A program made the translations under genes and the position numbers. From assembly GCF_008017805.1 (NCBI RefSeq), contig NZ_VRTT01000009.1, positions 62,001 to 126,000 on the forward strand: a DNA stretch of 64,000 nucleotides, given 5' to 3'. The first letter of the stretch is position 1. Every line of letters begins with the position of its first letter. This stretch comes from Paenibacillus sp. N3.4 (GTDB taxonomy: Bacteria > Bacillota > Bacilli > Paenibacillales > NBRC-103111). The notes below the pieces were generated by a model. It made no database searches and was not told the origin of the DNA. It was given only the letters and a program-made list of their open reading frames with translations. Below, piece by piece: positions 47,882 to 57,727 of this stretch.

Positions 47882-49272
47882 TTATTCCTGTAGATACGTG
47901 CTAACTTTATTTTGAATGACTTTGGCTGTTTCTTCGACGGATCGATTTCCCTGGAAGAACGGCATGCTCTCTTCCGTGACAATCTTCGTAATTTTCGGTT
48001 CACTTTCAGCATAGTTTTTAATGCCGTTCACAATTTTCTCAATGCGGGCAATACCCTTCTCCTCCGCTGCCTTCGGTGAAAACTCCTTGCCGTCGACCAA
48101 TATTTTCATTTTTTTGACCGATCCGTCCTGCCCTTGTCCCAACGTCTTCAAGAAGTCTAGTTGCGCTTTCGCCCCATTTTTGTTGACGGCGATTCCCCCA
48201 AGTTCCATCGTTGACTGCATCTCTCCGGATAATAGGAATTTGACGAATTCCCACGCCTCTTTCTTATTGGTCGATTTACTGTTGATCGCAAGCGGTATGC
48301 CAGGCGTGAAAGAAGTGCCCCTTACATCGTTTTCGGATGGCAGGTTGTAATACTCTGCTTTTCCGTCATAGAACATCTGCGGCATCGTCACCATATCCAT
48401 ATATGTGCGTATGCCTCCTTTATTCTGGAAAATAGTGCTGTTCGCATCCACTTTTTGCGGAGGGATGATGTTGTCATCGTACATTGATTTGGCTGATTTC
48501 AGTAGGCTGATAAATTCCTGTGAGTCGAATTTCGCCTTTTTCCCACCTGCATCTATGAAACGACTGAAACTGCTGTTTAAGAGCATGGTCATTAACTCGT
48601 CAGGCTCAATGCGATTGAGCGGATACACATGGTTTTGGTCCTTCATCAGTTTTCTGCTCATGGTTGTAAAGTCTCCCCAGGTCCATTTACTGTCGTCGAT
48701 CTTCTCGCCGCCAACAACAGCCTGATTGCCAAGCATCATGTTCAATCCCACCTTGATTGGAACCTCATACAATTTCTCATTATATTTCATCGCATCGAAG
48801 ATGTTCGTATAATAATCTTTCATGGAAATGACGCATCTTTGCTCATCAGGTCGCCAATATTTTCCAGTAATTTTTTGTCTGCATATTTTTTGAAAGGCAA
48901 ATTATCCATGACGATAATATCAGATGCTTTGCCGCTCATCAGCTCCGTGTTGACCGAACTGACGTATTTCTCGACATTTTTGGGATCGGGCTTGCCAGTC
49001 ATAAGCATCACGCCTTTTTGCTGCGTTTGTGCATTCTGCTGCATTTGCGGAGCGGCAATGCTCTCCTTGATTTCGATTTTGATATCTGGGTGCTTCTCTT
49101 CGAACTTTTGCTTGGCAAGCTCGAGAAAACGATCCGAAGTCATGACGGAAAAGGTAACCGTCTTCGTTCCTGAAGCAGCGGGCGCTGCGTTTTTGTCCTG
49201 GCATGCGGTTAAGGAAAGCATAGAAATTAGGGTACAAGCGATGACCGATTTGTTAATCATGGTTTTCTTCAT
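47882..49272 (-). pseudogene. extracellular solute-binding lipoprotein (SBP_bac_1) with one-base frameshift
   Basis: The N-terminal frame begins MKKTMINKSVIACTLISMLS with lipobox LTAC, continues KFEEKHPDIKIEI and stops after MSKDASFP. The next frame resumes MKDYYTNIFDAMKYNEKLYE and runs to KSTNKKEAWEFVKFLLSGEM and the C-terminus. The break is at TTT (plus 48826-48828), where one more T gives ASFSMKDY. The span is 3n+2 and the repaired length about 463. The ATG overlaps the end of the FtsX-like gene by 20 bases. It is the binding protein of the CUT1 permeases encoded upstream in the operon. Confidence 0.85.
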
Positions 49273-50662
49273 TATTCATCAACACTCCCTTTATGGTTTT
49301 TTGATTTTGAAAGTACACGGCAGTCACGGTAAACAACACGCCTGAAACCGTGATGTCTCTTAGGTCGATCAGGTAGTCCATACCCGCCCAGCGAGCTGCA
49401 GCAAAAGTGATGGCTGTGGCAGCCGGAACAAAGAACAAAAGGATCACCAGTTGCTTTAATAATGGTATTCTAGTGATCGCCCACATCCGGACCCCGAGCA
49501 GAAATAACGGCAGTCCCATCACAACACCTGTAATCAACAGCCATCCCGTAAGTTTCCCGGCTGCGGCCGTAAGTGCTTCCTGAGACGAAGGAAGATAGCC
49601 CGCCAGCAGAATGTTCTGCTGCCACAAATTTCGCAGCTTATCCATATAAAAAGGCAAGTCGATGATCTCTTCGGGTATCCAGTCCGGCGGAATGTAGAGT
49701 TGAAAGGCGATCCATTTCCATAGTATGGCAGCGACCGCAATCAGACAGATGACGACCAGACCGTGCTTTACTAGCATTGTTCTCTCGATATTCAGAGCGT
49801 CTTGCCAGTTTTCCATGACTAGCCTACTCTTCAGTCGAGCATACACGATGGACATTTGACTGGGTACAAACCGAAGACATAAATAGACGGCAATTATTCC
49901 GTAAATGAATAGCAGCAGTGATTTTTGCTGTGCGATCCAAGTATGATCGCTGATGTTGTTGTCGATTCGGAATTGCGTCGGATTTTGGCCGATAGCCGTC
50001 AGCGCATGTTGAACATCGGTGCGCCCGCCCAAAGCAGCATCCGATTTAGCCGCCAGCTCGATGTTGATGATTTTCAACTCAGGGCGGATATCCAGCATGG
50101 TTGTGACAGGGATGAGCACATCTGGAATGCCGTCACCGGCCATTTGTTTAATAAGCGAGTCATGATCGTAAAAAACACCGATGACTGTAAAGGGGACACC
50201 CCACAATTCAATCGTTTTGCCAACCACTTGGACCGAATGATAAAGCTGATCGGAAACTTTTGCGCTAATTACCGCAACTCTGCTATGTTCGCCCACTGAG
50301 GTTAATGTAATCGTGGTGCCAGCAATCATCCTCATGTGAGTAAAATCACGGTAGTACTCATTGACGCCGATGATATGGCAGTTCGCCTTGTTTATACCGG
50401 CCTTCGCATTCCCCCGCTCCCCCGCGCTATATGTAATCTGCGTGTTCCACACTTTCGCCAGCTTTTCTGCATCCTGTAAAGTTAGACCCGTTGTACTTGT
50501 TGCCGCAACGGATGTATCGACGTTAGCAGCCAGCTTATTCAATTGATGAGATCCATTCGTTTGCTCCCAGTCCGTAATGACGGATGATAGCAGTCCTGCG
50601 CTGGCAACCATCAACAGCACGCCGGCAAATACCATCCATGAAGCGAGTTTGGCACCCAGCAT
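49253..50662 (-). CDS. MacB/FtsX-like permease without ATPase domain
   Basis: A 469-residue membrane protein. One N-terminal helix (WMVFAGVLLMVASAGLLSSV) is followed by a MacB-type periplasmic core domain (about residues 35-240) containing AVISAKVSDQLYHSVQVVGK and a three-helix C-terminal part. This is the permease half of a MacB-like mechanotransmission exporter, but no ATP-binding domain or ATPase gene is in the operon. The HlyD-like adaptor is encoded upstream and a sugar-type binding protein downstream. ATG 50662 has AAAGGAG upstream. Confidence 0.8.
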   Translation of the reverse strand: MLGAKLASWMVFAGVLLMVASAGLLSSVITDWEQTNGSHQLNKLAANVDTSVAATSTTGLTLQDAEKLAKVWNTQITYSAGERGNAKAGINKANCHIIGVNEYYRDFTHMRMIAGTTITLTSVGEHSRVAVISAKVSDQLYHSVQVVGKTIELWGVPFTVIGVFYDHDSLIKQMAGDGIPDVLIPVTTMLDIRPELKIINIELAAKSDAALGGRTDVQHALTAIGQNPTQFRIDNNISDHTWIAQQKSLLLFIYGIIAVYLCLRFVPSQMSIVYARLKSRLVMENWQDALNIERTMLVKHGLVVICLIAVAAILWKWIAFQLYIPPDWIPEEIIDLPFYMDKLRNLWQQNILLAGYLPSSQEALTAAAGKLTGWLLITGVVMGLPLFLLGVRMWAITRIPLLKQLVILLFFVPAATAITFAAARWAGMDYLIDLRDITVSGVLFTVTAVYFQNQKTIKGVLMNNEENHD

Positions 50663-50735
50663 GTTCTGTTACTCCTTTTTATGCGAATTCGAATGCTGCT
50701 CTTGGAACGAATATGTATGTACAAATGCCAAAGGA

Positions 50736-51890
50736 CTATCGGGTTTCGATGATCCGGTCACCGTCCGCTACCGGTTTGTTGCTGGATGCAACCACTTTGT
50801 CCATCGAAGTGACGCCGTTGATAATGGCCGTTTTCTGATCGTCTGCATCCCCCACTTGTACCGAAGCCCGCTGTAAAAAGTATTCACTGCCCAATGGCCC
50901 TTTCTTTTCTTTCATCACAAGCACATACTTTCCGTTGTCGTCTTCTCGGATCGCATCGTTCGAAAGCAAGAGTGAAGTAGGAGGCACTTTTTTGACGATA
51001 TCGAATTCGCCGGTTTCACCTCCCTTCAATCGTTCATCCTGCAAGGCGAAGGAAATTTTTTTCTGATCGCGCAAATTTCCGTTTTGTCCCGCTTGTGTGA
51101 CTGCGCTCCCTTGGCTTGCAGCAGCGTCTCGGATATCGGTTACTTTTCCTTTTATACGAGTGTTTTTCAGTGTTGCAAAAGTGAGTTCCGTTACGTCTCC
51201 CACGTTCACATACTGAGCTTTGGCGTTGCTAACAAGTGCCTTGAGGAGATGACCTTTGGACAAATCAGCAATGCCAACGGCCGCTTTTCCATTCTGCACG
51301 GGGGCGCCTTTCACTGCATTCACTTCCGTAACGATACCGGCGATCTGCGATGTAAGCCTTGTGAAGTCCTCGAGTTGGCGCTGCAAATTGGCAATCGCCC
51401 GCTCTTGGATCTGCTGGTCAAGCTTCGCGCTTTCGATATCCCGGGAAATGCCGCGCATTTGGCTTTCGTCACCGTTTCGGGCCGCTGCCAAGAAACTCTC
51501 CTGCAGCTTTTCCAAGCTTAATTGTTTCTGCTGATACCTTGCCTGATTGTCCTTCAGCGAATTTTCCGCATCCTGTGTCTGAAACGAGACAAGCTCTTGT
51601 CCAGGCTTCACCTCGTCGCCGACTTGAACGGCCACTTCTCTCACAGCCCAGTTCACATTGATATACAGGTCTATCGTCTCTGCCGCCTCTACCGTGCCCG
51701 AACCTGTGACTTCGTGCGAAAGCGCACCGGGAGCCGGTTTTTCAATCGTTACCTGCGGCAGCGATAGATGGAGCAATGTTTTAGAAAAAAATGTGAATAC
51801 AACCATGACAAAGACGAATCCAACGATTGCCCGCCGAATCGTTTTCTTCCTGACTCGTTCATTGTCTGAAGAAGCTTGTATAATTTCCAT
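50736..51890 (-). CDS. HlyD/MacA-like membrane fusion (adaptor) protein
   Basis: A 384-residue adaptor. One N-terminal helix (AIVGFVFVMVVFTFFSKTLL) precedes a lipoyl-type hairpin (VREVAVQVGDEVKPGQELVS), a coiled coil (about 110-185, EKLQESFLAAARNGDESQMR), the second lipoyl half (IAGIVTEVNAVKGAPVQNG) and beta-barrel domains. In Gram-positives such adaptors pair with MacB-like permeases to shape or gate export. It lies between CUT1 permease genes and the FtsX-like permease gene, with GGAGG before ATG 51890. Confidence 0.88.
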   Translation of the reverse strand: MEIIQASSDNERVRKKTIRRAIVGFVFVMVVFTFFSKTLLHLSLPQVTIEKPAPGALSHEVTGSGTVEAAETIDLYINVNWAVREVAVQVGDEVKPGQELVSFQTQDAENSLKDNQARYQQKQLSLEKLQESFLAAARNGDESQMRGISRDIESAKLDQQIQERAIANLQRQLEDFTRLTSQIAGIVTEVNAVKGAPVQNGKAAVGIADLSKGHLLKALVSNAKAQYVNVGDVTELTFATLKNTRIKGKVTDIRDAAASQGSAVTQAGQNGNLRDQKKISFALQDERLKGGETGEFDIVKKVPPTSLLLSNDAIREDDNGKYVLVMKEKKGPLGSEYFLQRASVQVGDADDQKTAIINGVTSMDKVVASSNKPVADGDRIIETR

Positions 51891-51911
51891 GATGCATGTA
51901 CCTCCTGCTCT

Positions 51912-52861
51912 TTACCCTTTGATTCCGGACAGCTGAATGCCTTCGACCAAATAACGCTCCGCGTACAGCGCTATCAAAATAAGCGGAAGCATGTACAGAG
52001 CCGAAGCAGCAAAGGCAATACCACGTTCACCTTCGCTGATAAGCGCTAAATAGACGGATAGCGGCTGCTTGTTGGCGTCGTTTAGAAAGATGAGCGGCTG
52101 CTCCACCATATTCCAGTTATCGATGAAAATAAGGATGGAAAGCGCGGCAATTCCCGTTGTGCACATAGGTAGAACAATCCTTCCAAAAATATACAGATGG
52201 CCTGCTCCATCTACCCTTGCTGCCTCGATATAACTATAAGGAATTGCCATCATAAACTGCCGTAGCAAGAAGACACCGAATGCACCAAAAATGCCGGGAA
52301 AATGATAGAAAAATAAGAATCGATCAACCCGAGTCGATCTGCTACGATAAAATTCGGCACGAGAGTTACTTGATAAGGCATCAGCATCGTGACAATGTAC
52401 ATAAAAAAGAGCGGCTCGCGTAAACGGAAGCGCAGCTGGGAAAATGCGTATGCCGCGAGAGAAGCGACAACGATTCCACCGACGATGATGGGCAATGTCA
52501 TTAACACTGAGTTCCAGAATAAGAACAAAAACTGCGGTTTCTTGATCAATACAGTATAGTATTGAGACAGTGTCGCAAGATCCGGAATCCACTTCAGTTT
52601 GACGAATTGGCTCCCGCCACCATCGCTCTGATCAGATATACTGCCGGAGATCGCTGCATAATTAGCAGATATCTCTGTTTCGGACATAAATGAATTCGTA
52701 AACGTCATCACCAGTGGAAAAATAAATGCTGCAGCCAGCACTGACAATACCGCGATTAGCGCCGTTTGTCTGCCAATCCGAGCATTTCGCCTCCTCGCGG
52801 AGGCTGATTTCTTCGTTCCTATCAGTCCTGATGGTCTTACAGGCCTGCTAGTTTCCATCAT
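51912..52861 (-). pseudogene. carbohydrate ABC transporter permease (MalG type), frameshifted
   Basis: The first frame carries a long basic N-terminus, then FPLVMTFTNSFMSETEI and PFQ-like membrane helices to DSYFSIIFP. The second frame continues GIFGAFGVFLLRQFMMAIPY and the EAA loop IEAARVDGAGHLYIFGRIVL to the C-terminus VEGIQLSGIKG. The break is near 52294-52298, at CCCGG where one more C or G is needed. The span is 3n+2 and the restored length about 316. It is second in the hybrid operon. Probably a sequencing error. Confidence 0.85.
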
Positions 52862-52897
52862 GCACCTCGCTTCCGTTCAAAATTGGCAGTAATTGAG

Positions 52898-53785
52898 TTA
52901 AGCGAGCGACTTTGCAATGCGCCGCTCCACCCAGAACAAGACCAGTACCAGAACCACAATGATCAAAGCCATGATAAAAGCGGCCGAGGTCAACTTCTGA
53001 TAATCCAACGATTTGAACATATTGTTCATGTAGTGCTGGAGCATATAGATGCTTGAATTCGGGTAGTCGCCGGCGATCAGATACGTTTCTCTGAAAACTT
53101 TGAAAGAGTTGACGATCGACATAATAAACACAAAGAAAGTTGTTGGCGTCAGATAAACGAGCGTAATCGTCGTCCATTTTCTAAATTTACCTGCCCCATC
53201 CATGGCAGCTGCTTCGTAATATTCAGTTGGGATATTTTGCAGCCCAGCGAGAAACAGCACCATATTGTACCCGACGTTTTTCCACAAATAGACGACAATC
53301 ACGACCAGCATCGCCGACCGACTTTCCATCCAGTCCGTCGGTCCGATTCCCCAGTGAGCGAGTCCTTCGTTCAGCGTCCCATGCAGATCGAATACGGCTT
53401 TCCAAATGAGTACCACGGACGCCACCGGCACGACGAGCGGGACCAAGCAAGCAATGCGGAACCAGTTGCGGAAGGGGATGTTCCCACCCAGCAGCATGGC
53501 TAGCCCCAACGACAAAATCATATTAAGAGGCACGCTGATTATAGTAAACAGCAGTGTGTTCGTCGCTGCCTGCTGAAACACGGCATTGCCGAGCAGCTCG
53601 CGATAATTGGCAAGGCCCACGAACGACCCTTGTATAGGACTATCCATCAAGGAGTAATAAATCCCCATAACGAAGGGAATCAGGAAGAACAAGGAAACCC
53701 CTGCCAAGCTCGGCAGCAGAAATAGTGCAGCCGTGGCGCCCTCCTTGTATCGCAAGTATTTCAGTATCCTCAGTCCTCCTTTCAA
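52898..53785 (-). CDS. carbohydrate ABC transporter permease (MalF type)
   Basis: A permease of about 290 residues with six helices. The EAA loop is YYEAAAMDGAGKFRKWTTIT, and the N-terminus GATAALFLLPSLAGVSLFFL is typical. It is the first gene of the hybrid operon. The start is ambiguous: TTG 53785 overlaps its own AAAGGAGG, while CTG 53764 has that site ten bases upstream. No ATP-binding gene accompanies it, so an MsmX-type ATPase encoded elsewhere is assumed. Confidence 0.9.
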   Translation of the reverse strand: MKGGLRILKYLRYKEGATAALFLLPSLAGVSLFFLIPFVMGIYYSLMDSPIQGSFVGLANYRELLGNAVFQQAATNTLLFTIISVPLNMILSLGLAMLLGGNIPFRNWFRIACLVPLVVPVASVVLIWKAVFDLHGTLNEGLAHWGIGPTDWMESRSAMLVVIVVYLWKNVGYNMVLFLAGLQNIPTEYYEAAAMDGAGKFRKWTTITLVYLTPTTFFVFIMSIVNSFKVFRETYLIAGDYPNSSIYMLQHYMNNMFKSLDYQKLTSAAFIMALIIVVLVLVLFWVERRIAKSLA

Positions 53786-53904
53786 AGTATCGGCTCCTAG
53801 CTCCTATGCTGGCCATTGCAGGAGGAACTTTCATCCCAAGAGTAACCTCACCTACAATCATTCTCGCATTGAAAAATTAGAAATGGATTAGAGCATGGCT
53901 GAAC

Positions 53905-53929
53905 AAAAAAAGCCCGCCTTTCGGCGGAC
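53905..53929 (-). terminator. terminator after the two-component genes
   Basis: CCGCC and GGCGG arms with a GAAA-type tetraloop are followed on the minus strand by seven T residues, 22 bases past the histidine kinase stop. It separates the sensor genes from the transporter operon. Confidence 0.85.
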
Positions 53930-53950
53930 AATAGTGGCATGATGTTATGG

Positions 53951-55321
53951 CTATCGCTCTGCGAGCAGTTGGACCGTCATCGTAGTTCCTTCACCCAAAC
54001 GACTTTGGACAGAGATCGTACCGCTATGCTTATCCACGATCCATCGGGCAATCGCTAGGCCTAGTCCTGTGCTGTTGTCCCTGCGGTTTCGCGCTTTGTC
54101 TCCGCGATAAAAGCGATCAAAAATAAGCGGTAAGTCTTCCGCTGATATCCCTGAACCGGTATCTTTCACGACGATCGTGACGTGACTGCCTGTTTTGCTC
54201 GAACTAACTTGAATGGAGCCGTTCTCCGGGGTGTTCTTCAAACTGTTATCCAACAAAATAATCAACAATTGATGAAGCCGTTCAGGGTCGCCGCGAACCA
54301 CCAGATCCATTGATGCATTGGCTTCCAGCCGAATTTGTTTGGTCTCCGCAAGTGGCCCAAGCTTTTGGATCACTTCGCGTATCAACGGTTCCAGAGGTAC
54401 TGCTTTGATAAAAAGTTCTTCCTGATTGGAATCCGTCCGCGCCAAAGTGAGCAGTTGATCCGTCAGTTTGGCCATTCGCTTCGACTCGTGCAGCACCATC
54501 GCAATCGGTTCGCTCATCTCCAAGATGGTACGATCAGGATGACGGAATACCAGTTCTGCATTGGCGTGAATGATTGAAAGCGGAGTTCGCAGCTCATGTG
54601 ATGCATCATCTACGAATTGCCGCTGTTTATCCCATGCCTTATGTATCGGCAGCAGCGCTTTATTGGCCAAATAAAAACCCGCCATGACGGTTGCCGCTCC
54701 GCCCAGGATGACACCGAACGCAATCAGCCTAAGTAAATTGGATAACATATTTTCCTCAGAATCGACATTTCCGATCGCTTGGACGCTTACAACCCGAGTC
54801 GGACTTTTGCTGTCAATCTGCGTTGTTACTGCTTGCATTCCGATTACATTCAGCGAGCTGACATCCATCGGCTGACTAAAGGTGACAGCAGAAGTTCGGT
54901 AAACGTGACCGTTGATTTTAACCGTTTGCGGGGTTTGAGCGGACTTGAAGTCACCGAAACGAGCCATCGTATCCTTTCCTCCATCCGTAATCGGCAATAG
55001 AGGGACGGCGCCTCCTTGATCATCCCACAATATCAAGAAAATCCTGGGATCCATCACTTGGTACCGAATCATCGTTTTCGTTGATGTTTTCAAGTCTGGA
55101 TCGCCTGGCAACATCGGCGATCCTTGTGTTGTATAGAATAAAGTCCTGTTTTGCTCTGGCAGCTTATTTAACCCCTCAATCCGTTCTGCGAGAGAGACAT
55201 CTATTTTGGCGAACAACTGATGTCGCAGCTGCGTGTAAATGATCAGGCTAAAGCATGTAAGTATGATGAAAAATACGATCGCATTCAGCGTTGTCAGACG
55301 GATTCGCGTTTTGTTGAACAT
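53951..55321 (-). CDS. sensor histidine kinase with extracytoplasmic domain
   Basis: A 456-residue kinase. A helix at 12-32, an extracytoplasmic domain (about 33-185) and a second helix (VILGGAATVMAGFYLANKAL) precede a HisKA domain with H-box DDASHELRTPLSIIHANAEL. The HATPase domain has LLDNSLKNTPENG, KDTGSGIS and GLGLAIARWI. ATG 55321 overlaps the regulator gene by 28 bases, with AAAGGAG upstream. With its regulator it is likely to control the transporter operon that follows the terminator. Confidence 0.93.
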   Translation of the reverse strand: MFNKTRIRLTTLNAIVFFIILTCFSLIIYTQLRHQLFAKIDVSLAERIEGLNKLPEQNRTLFYTTQGSPMLPGDPDLKTSTKTMIRYQVMDPRIFLILWDDQGGAVPLLPITDGGKDTMARFGDFKSAQTPQTVKINGHVYRTSAVTFSQPMDVSSLNVIGMQAVTTQIDSKSPTRVVSVQAIGNVDSEENMLSNLLRLIAFGVILGGAATVMAGFYLANKALLPIHKAWDKQRQFVDDASHELRTPLSIIHANAELVFRHPDRTILEMSEPIAMVLHESKRMAKLTDQLLTLARTDSNQEELFIKAVPLEPLIREVIQKLGPLAETKQIRLEANASMDLVVRGDPERLHQLLIILLDNSLKNTPENGSIQVSSSKTGSHVTIVVKDTGSGISAEDLPLIFDRFYRGDKARNRRDNSTGLGLAIARWIVDKHSGTISVQSRLGEGTTMTVQLLAER

Positions 55322-55998
55322 GCCACATTCTCCTTTAGCATATAACCAACGTTCCGGACCGTTTGCACGACATGGTCATACTGATAGGCTTTCAGCTTTT
55401 TACGCAAATAAAAAATATACACATCGACAACGCCTAATCCTATTTCCGAATCGAGCCCCCACACCCGGGAGCAGATTTGTTCACGAGTCAGAATTTGCTC
55501 TCGATTTCTTAATAAAAATTCAAGCAGCTCGTATTCTTTTTGCGTCAATTCGAACGGTTGGCCGTCGATATTGGCTTCGCGGTTTCTCATACTTAACGAA
55601 AGCCTCTTGTAGATTAACTCCCCCTCGCTTCCGATCGTTCCGTTCCTTCGCAGCAAGGCGCGCACGCGGGCCAGAAGCTCTGGCACTTCAAAAGGTTTCG
55701 TCAAGTAATCATCTGCTCCCGAATCAAGGCCTTTCACTAGATCCTCAACGTTGTCTTTGGCAGTCAAAAATAACACAGGCGTCACAAACTGCTTAGCACG
55801 AAGCTGGCGAACAATCTCCAGTCCATCCATTTCCGGCAGCATAATGTCGAGAACGAGCACATCATAAATTCCTTGTTCTGCCAAGTAACACCCGTCGTCC
55901 CCCGCTTGCGCTCTATCGACCTGGTACCCTTCCTCTTCAAATAGGGTAGTAATCGTTTTCAACAAATAAAAATCGTCCTCAACAACCAAAATCCTCAC
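55294..55998 (-). CDS. OmpR-family response regulator
   Basis: About 234 residues. The receiver domain has the phosphoacceptor Asp in VLVLDIMLPEMDG, with KPFEVPELLARVRALLRR after it. The winged-helix domain ends LGVVDVYIFYLRKKLKAY and VRNVGYML. I chose the GTG at 55998, six bases after GGGAGGG, giving MRILVVEDD, over 56019. It is co-transcribed with the histidine kinase gene. Confidence 0.93.
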   Translation of the reverse strand: MRILVVEDDFYLLKTITTLFEEEGYQVDRAQAGDDGCYLAEQGIYDVLVLDIMLPEMDGLEIVRQLRAKQFVTPVLFLTAKDNVEDLVKGLDSGADDYLTKPFEVPELLARVRALLRRNGTIGSEGELIYKRLSLSMRNREANIDGQPFELTQKEYELLEFLLRNREQILTREQICSRVWGLDSEIGLGVVDVYIFYLRKKLKAYQYDHVVQTVRNVGYMLKENVACSTKRESV

Positions 55999-56335
55999 AT
56001 TAACCCTCCCAAGTAACACGGCATCACGGTTTGCAAAATAGTTCTAGTACCTCAGTATAAAGGAGAAACCTTAAAGATAGATTAGAGATTGTACTAGGGA
56101 TACCTTGTTTGGAATTCACTTTGAGGATTAGCGTTTGATTATATCGAGAAAATACTTCTGTTTAAGCATTTCGCGCTCTCCCCAGTGCACTATATGTAAA
56201 GGACCACCTTTTTTACTTATTCTTTAAACGAAATATCTTGATTATATGCTCAGAAAACTTAATAATATGAAACAGGTCTTATTGACCTGTACGACAAGCT
56301 TTCATACACACCGCAGAAAGGTTGATATTGACATC

Positions 56336-57535
56336 ATGGCGTTATCTCAACGTATGACCAAGAAACAAGCAATCAAAGAACCGTTTCCCATCTCTATACT
56401 TTCTCTTACCGTTGGCGCCTTCGCGATTGGAATGACCGAATTTGTCATTATGGGTCTGCTTCCGAATGTCGCAGCGGATTTGCAAGTCAGCATCTCATCC
56501 GCAGGGCAGCTCATTACTATGTATGCCCTTGGGGTAGCAGTAGGTGCTCCTATACTGACTGTCCTCACGCACCGAATTCCGCAAAAGAAACTATTACTTC
56601 TGCTAATGCTTTTATTTATTCTCGGTAACGGAATCTCTGTTTTCGCTCCAAACTATGCCGTCATGATGGGTGCCCGCATAATAACGGCATTGACACATGG
56701 GACATTTTTTGGTGTTGGGGCTGTTATCGCTTCTAATCTTGTTCGCCCGGACAAACGAGCCGGGGCCGTATCTATTATGATGGCTGGTCTGACCATTGCC
56801 AATATTATCGGTGTTCCTCTGGGCACGTTTATCGGTCAACATATGGGGTGGCGCTCCTCGTTTGGTGCCATTGCGATCATGGGAGTCATAGCATTAGTAG
56901 GCATACTTATCTTCATACCGCAAATCCAGCAAGACAAACCAGCGAGTATCGTTCGGCAAATTAGCGCTCTTATCAAGCCAAAGCTCCTTTTATTCCTGTT
57001 GATTGGAGCACTAGGCAACGCCGGCTTATTCACCGTATTTACCTATATTACGCCACTGCTCACGGAAATCACCGGCTTTGCCGAACATAGCGTAACTTGG
57101 ATTCTAGTCCTTTTCGGCTGTGGCGTAACCATGGGCAATATCGTCGGAGGGAAGCTTGCGGACTGGAAGCTAATGCCTTCTGTACTGGGACTTTACTTTG
57201 CAATATGTGTCCTCCTTACCCTATTCACCTTTACCATTTATAGTCCAACAGCTGCCGTATTGACTATATTTCTATGGGGAGCCGCTTCCTTCGCTGTGTT
57301 TCCGGGGCTGCAAGTGCGAATCATGAGCCTCGCACAAGCGGCGCCAGCACTTGCTTCTACCTCCAGCCATTCAGCTGGTAATCTAGGAAATGCAGCTGGT
57401 GCTTTCATTGGAGGATGGGTCATTACTCATCTGGCTATAACAGCCCTCCCTTGGGTCGGTGCCGTGCTCGTAGGACTGGCTCTTATTGTGGGGATTGCTT
57501 GCTATGTCGCAGAACGCAAATCCGCTGTAGCGTAA
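56336..57535 (+). CDS. MFS transporter, AraJ/DHA1 type
   Basis: About 400 residues with 12 helices. GAFAIGMTEFVIMGLLPNVA in helix 1 and GRIITALTHGTFFGVGA-like helix 4 (here GARIITALTHGTFFGVGAVI) are typical of the sugar/arabinose and chloramphenicol efflux group. The start at 56336 is a compromise, since no strong ribosome binding site is seen. Another start at 56246 would add a non-family leader. The substrate is unknown. A perfect terminator follows. Confidence 0.9.
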   Translation: MALSQRMTKKQAIKEPFPISILSLTVGAFAIGMTEFVIMGLLPNVAADLQVSISSAGQLITMYALGVAVGAPILTVLTHRIPQKKLLLLLMLLFILGNGISVFAPNYAVMMGARIITALTHGTFFGVGAVIASNLVRPDKRAGAVSIMMAGLTIANIIGVPLGTFIGQHMGWRSSFGAIAIMGVIALVGILIFIPQIQQDKPASIVRQISALIKPKLLLFLLIGALGNAGLFTVFTYITPLLTEITGFAEHSVTWILVLFGCGVTMGNIVGGKLADWKLMPSVLGLYFAICVLLTLFTFTIYSPTAAVLTIFLWGAASFAVFPGLQVRIMSLAQAAPALASTSSHSAGNLGNAAGAFIGGWVITHLAITALPWVGAVLVGLALIVGIACYVAERKSAVA

Positions 57536-57559
57536 TCCTTTTTCCATCATGATCGATAT

Positions 57560-57590
57560 AGCCCCAGCTTCTTTGAGAAGCTGGGGCTAT
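57560..57590 (+). terminator. terminator of the MFS gene
   Basis: A 13-bp perfect stem (AGCCCCAGCTTCT / AGAAGCTGGGGCT) with loop TTG begins 25 bases past the stop. The following T tract is short (TATTTG). Confidence 0.75.
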
Positions 57591-57727
57591 TTGCACATAC
57601 GGAATTTGCACTTTTTTTGGCAGAGTTTTAATTTCCCCCATTCATTGCTCTCTTGACTTAAGTCAATGACCCGTCATCAGCCTCTTTATATAATGAAAAT
57701 CAACAACGTGATAAAGGGGATTATCTT

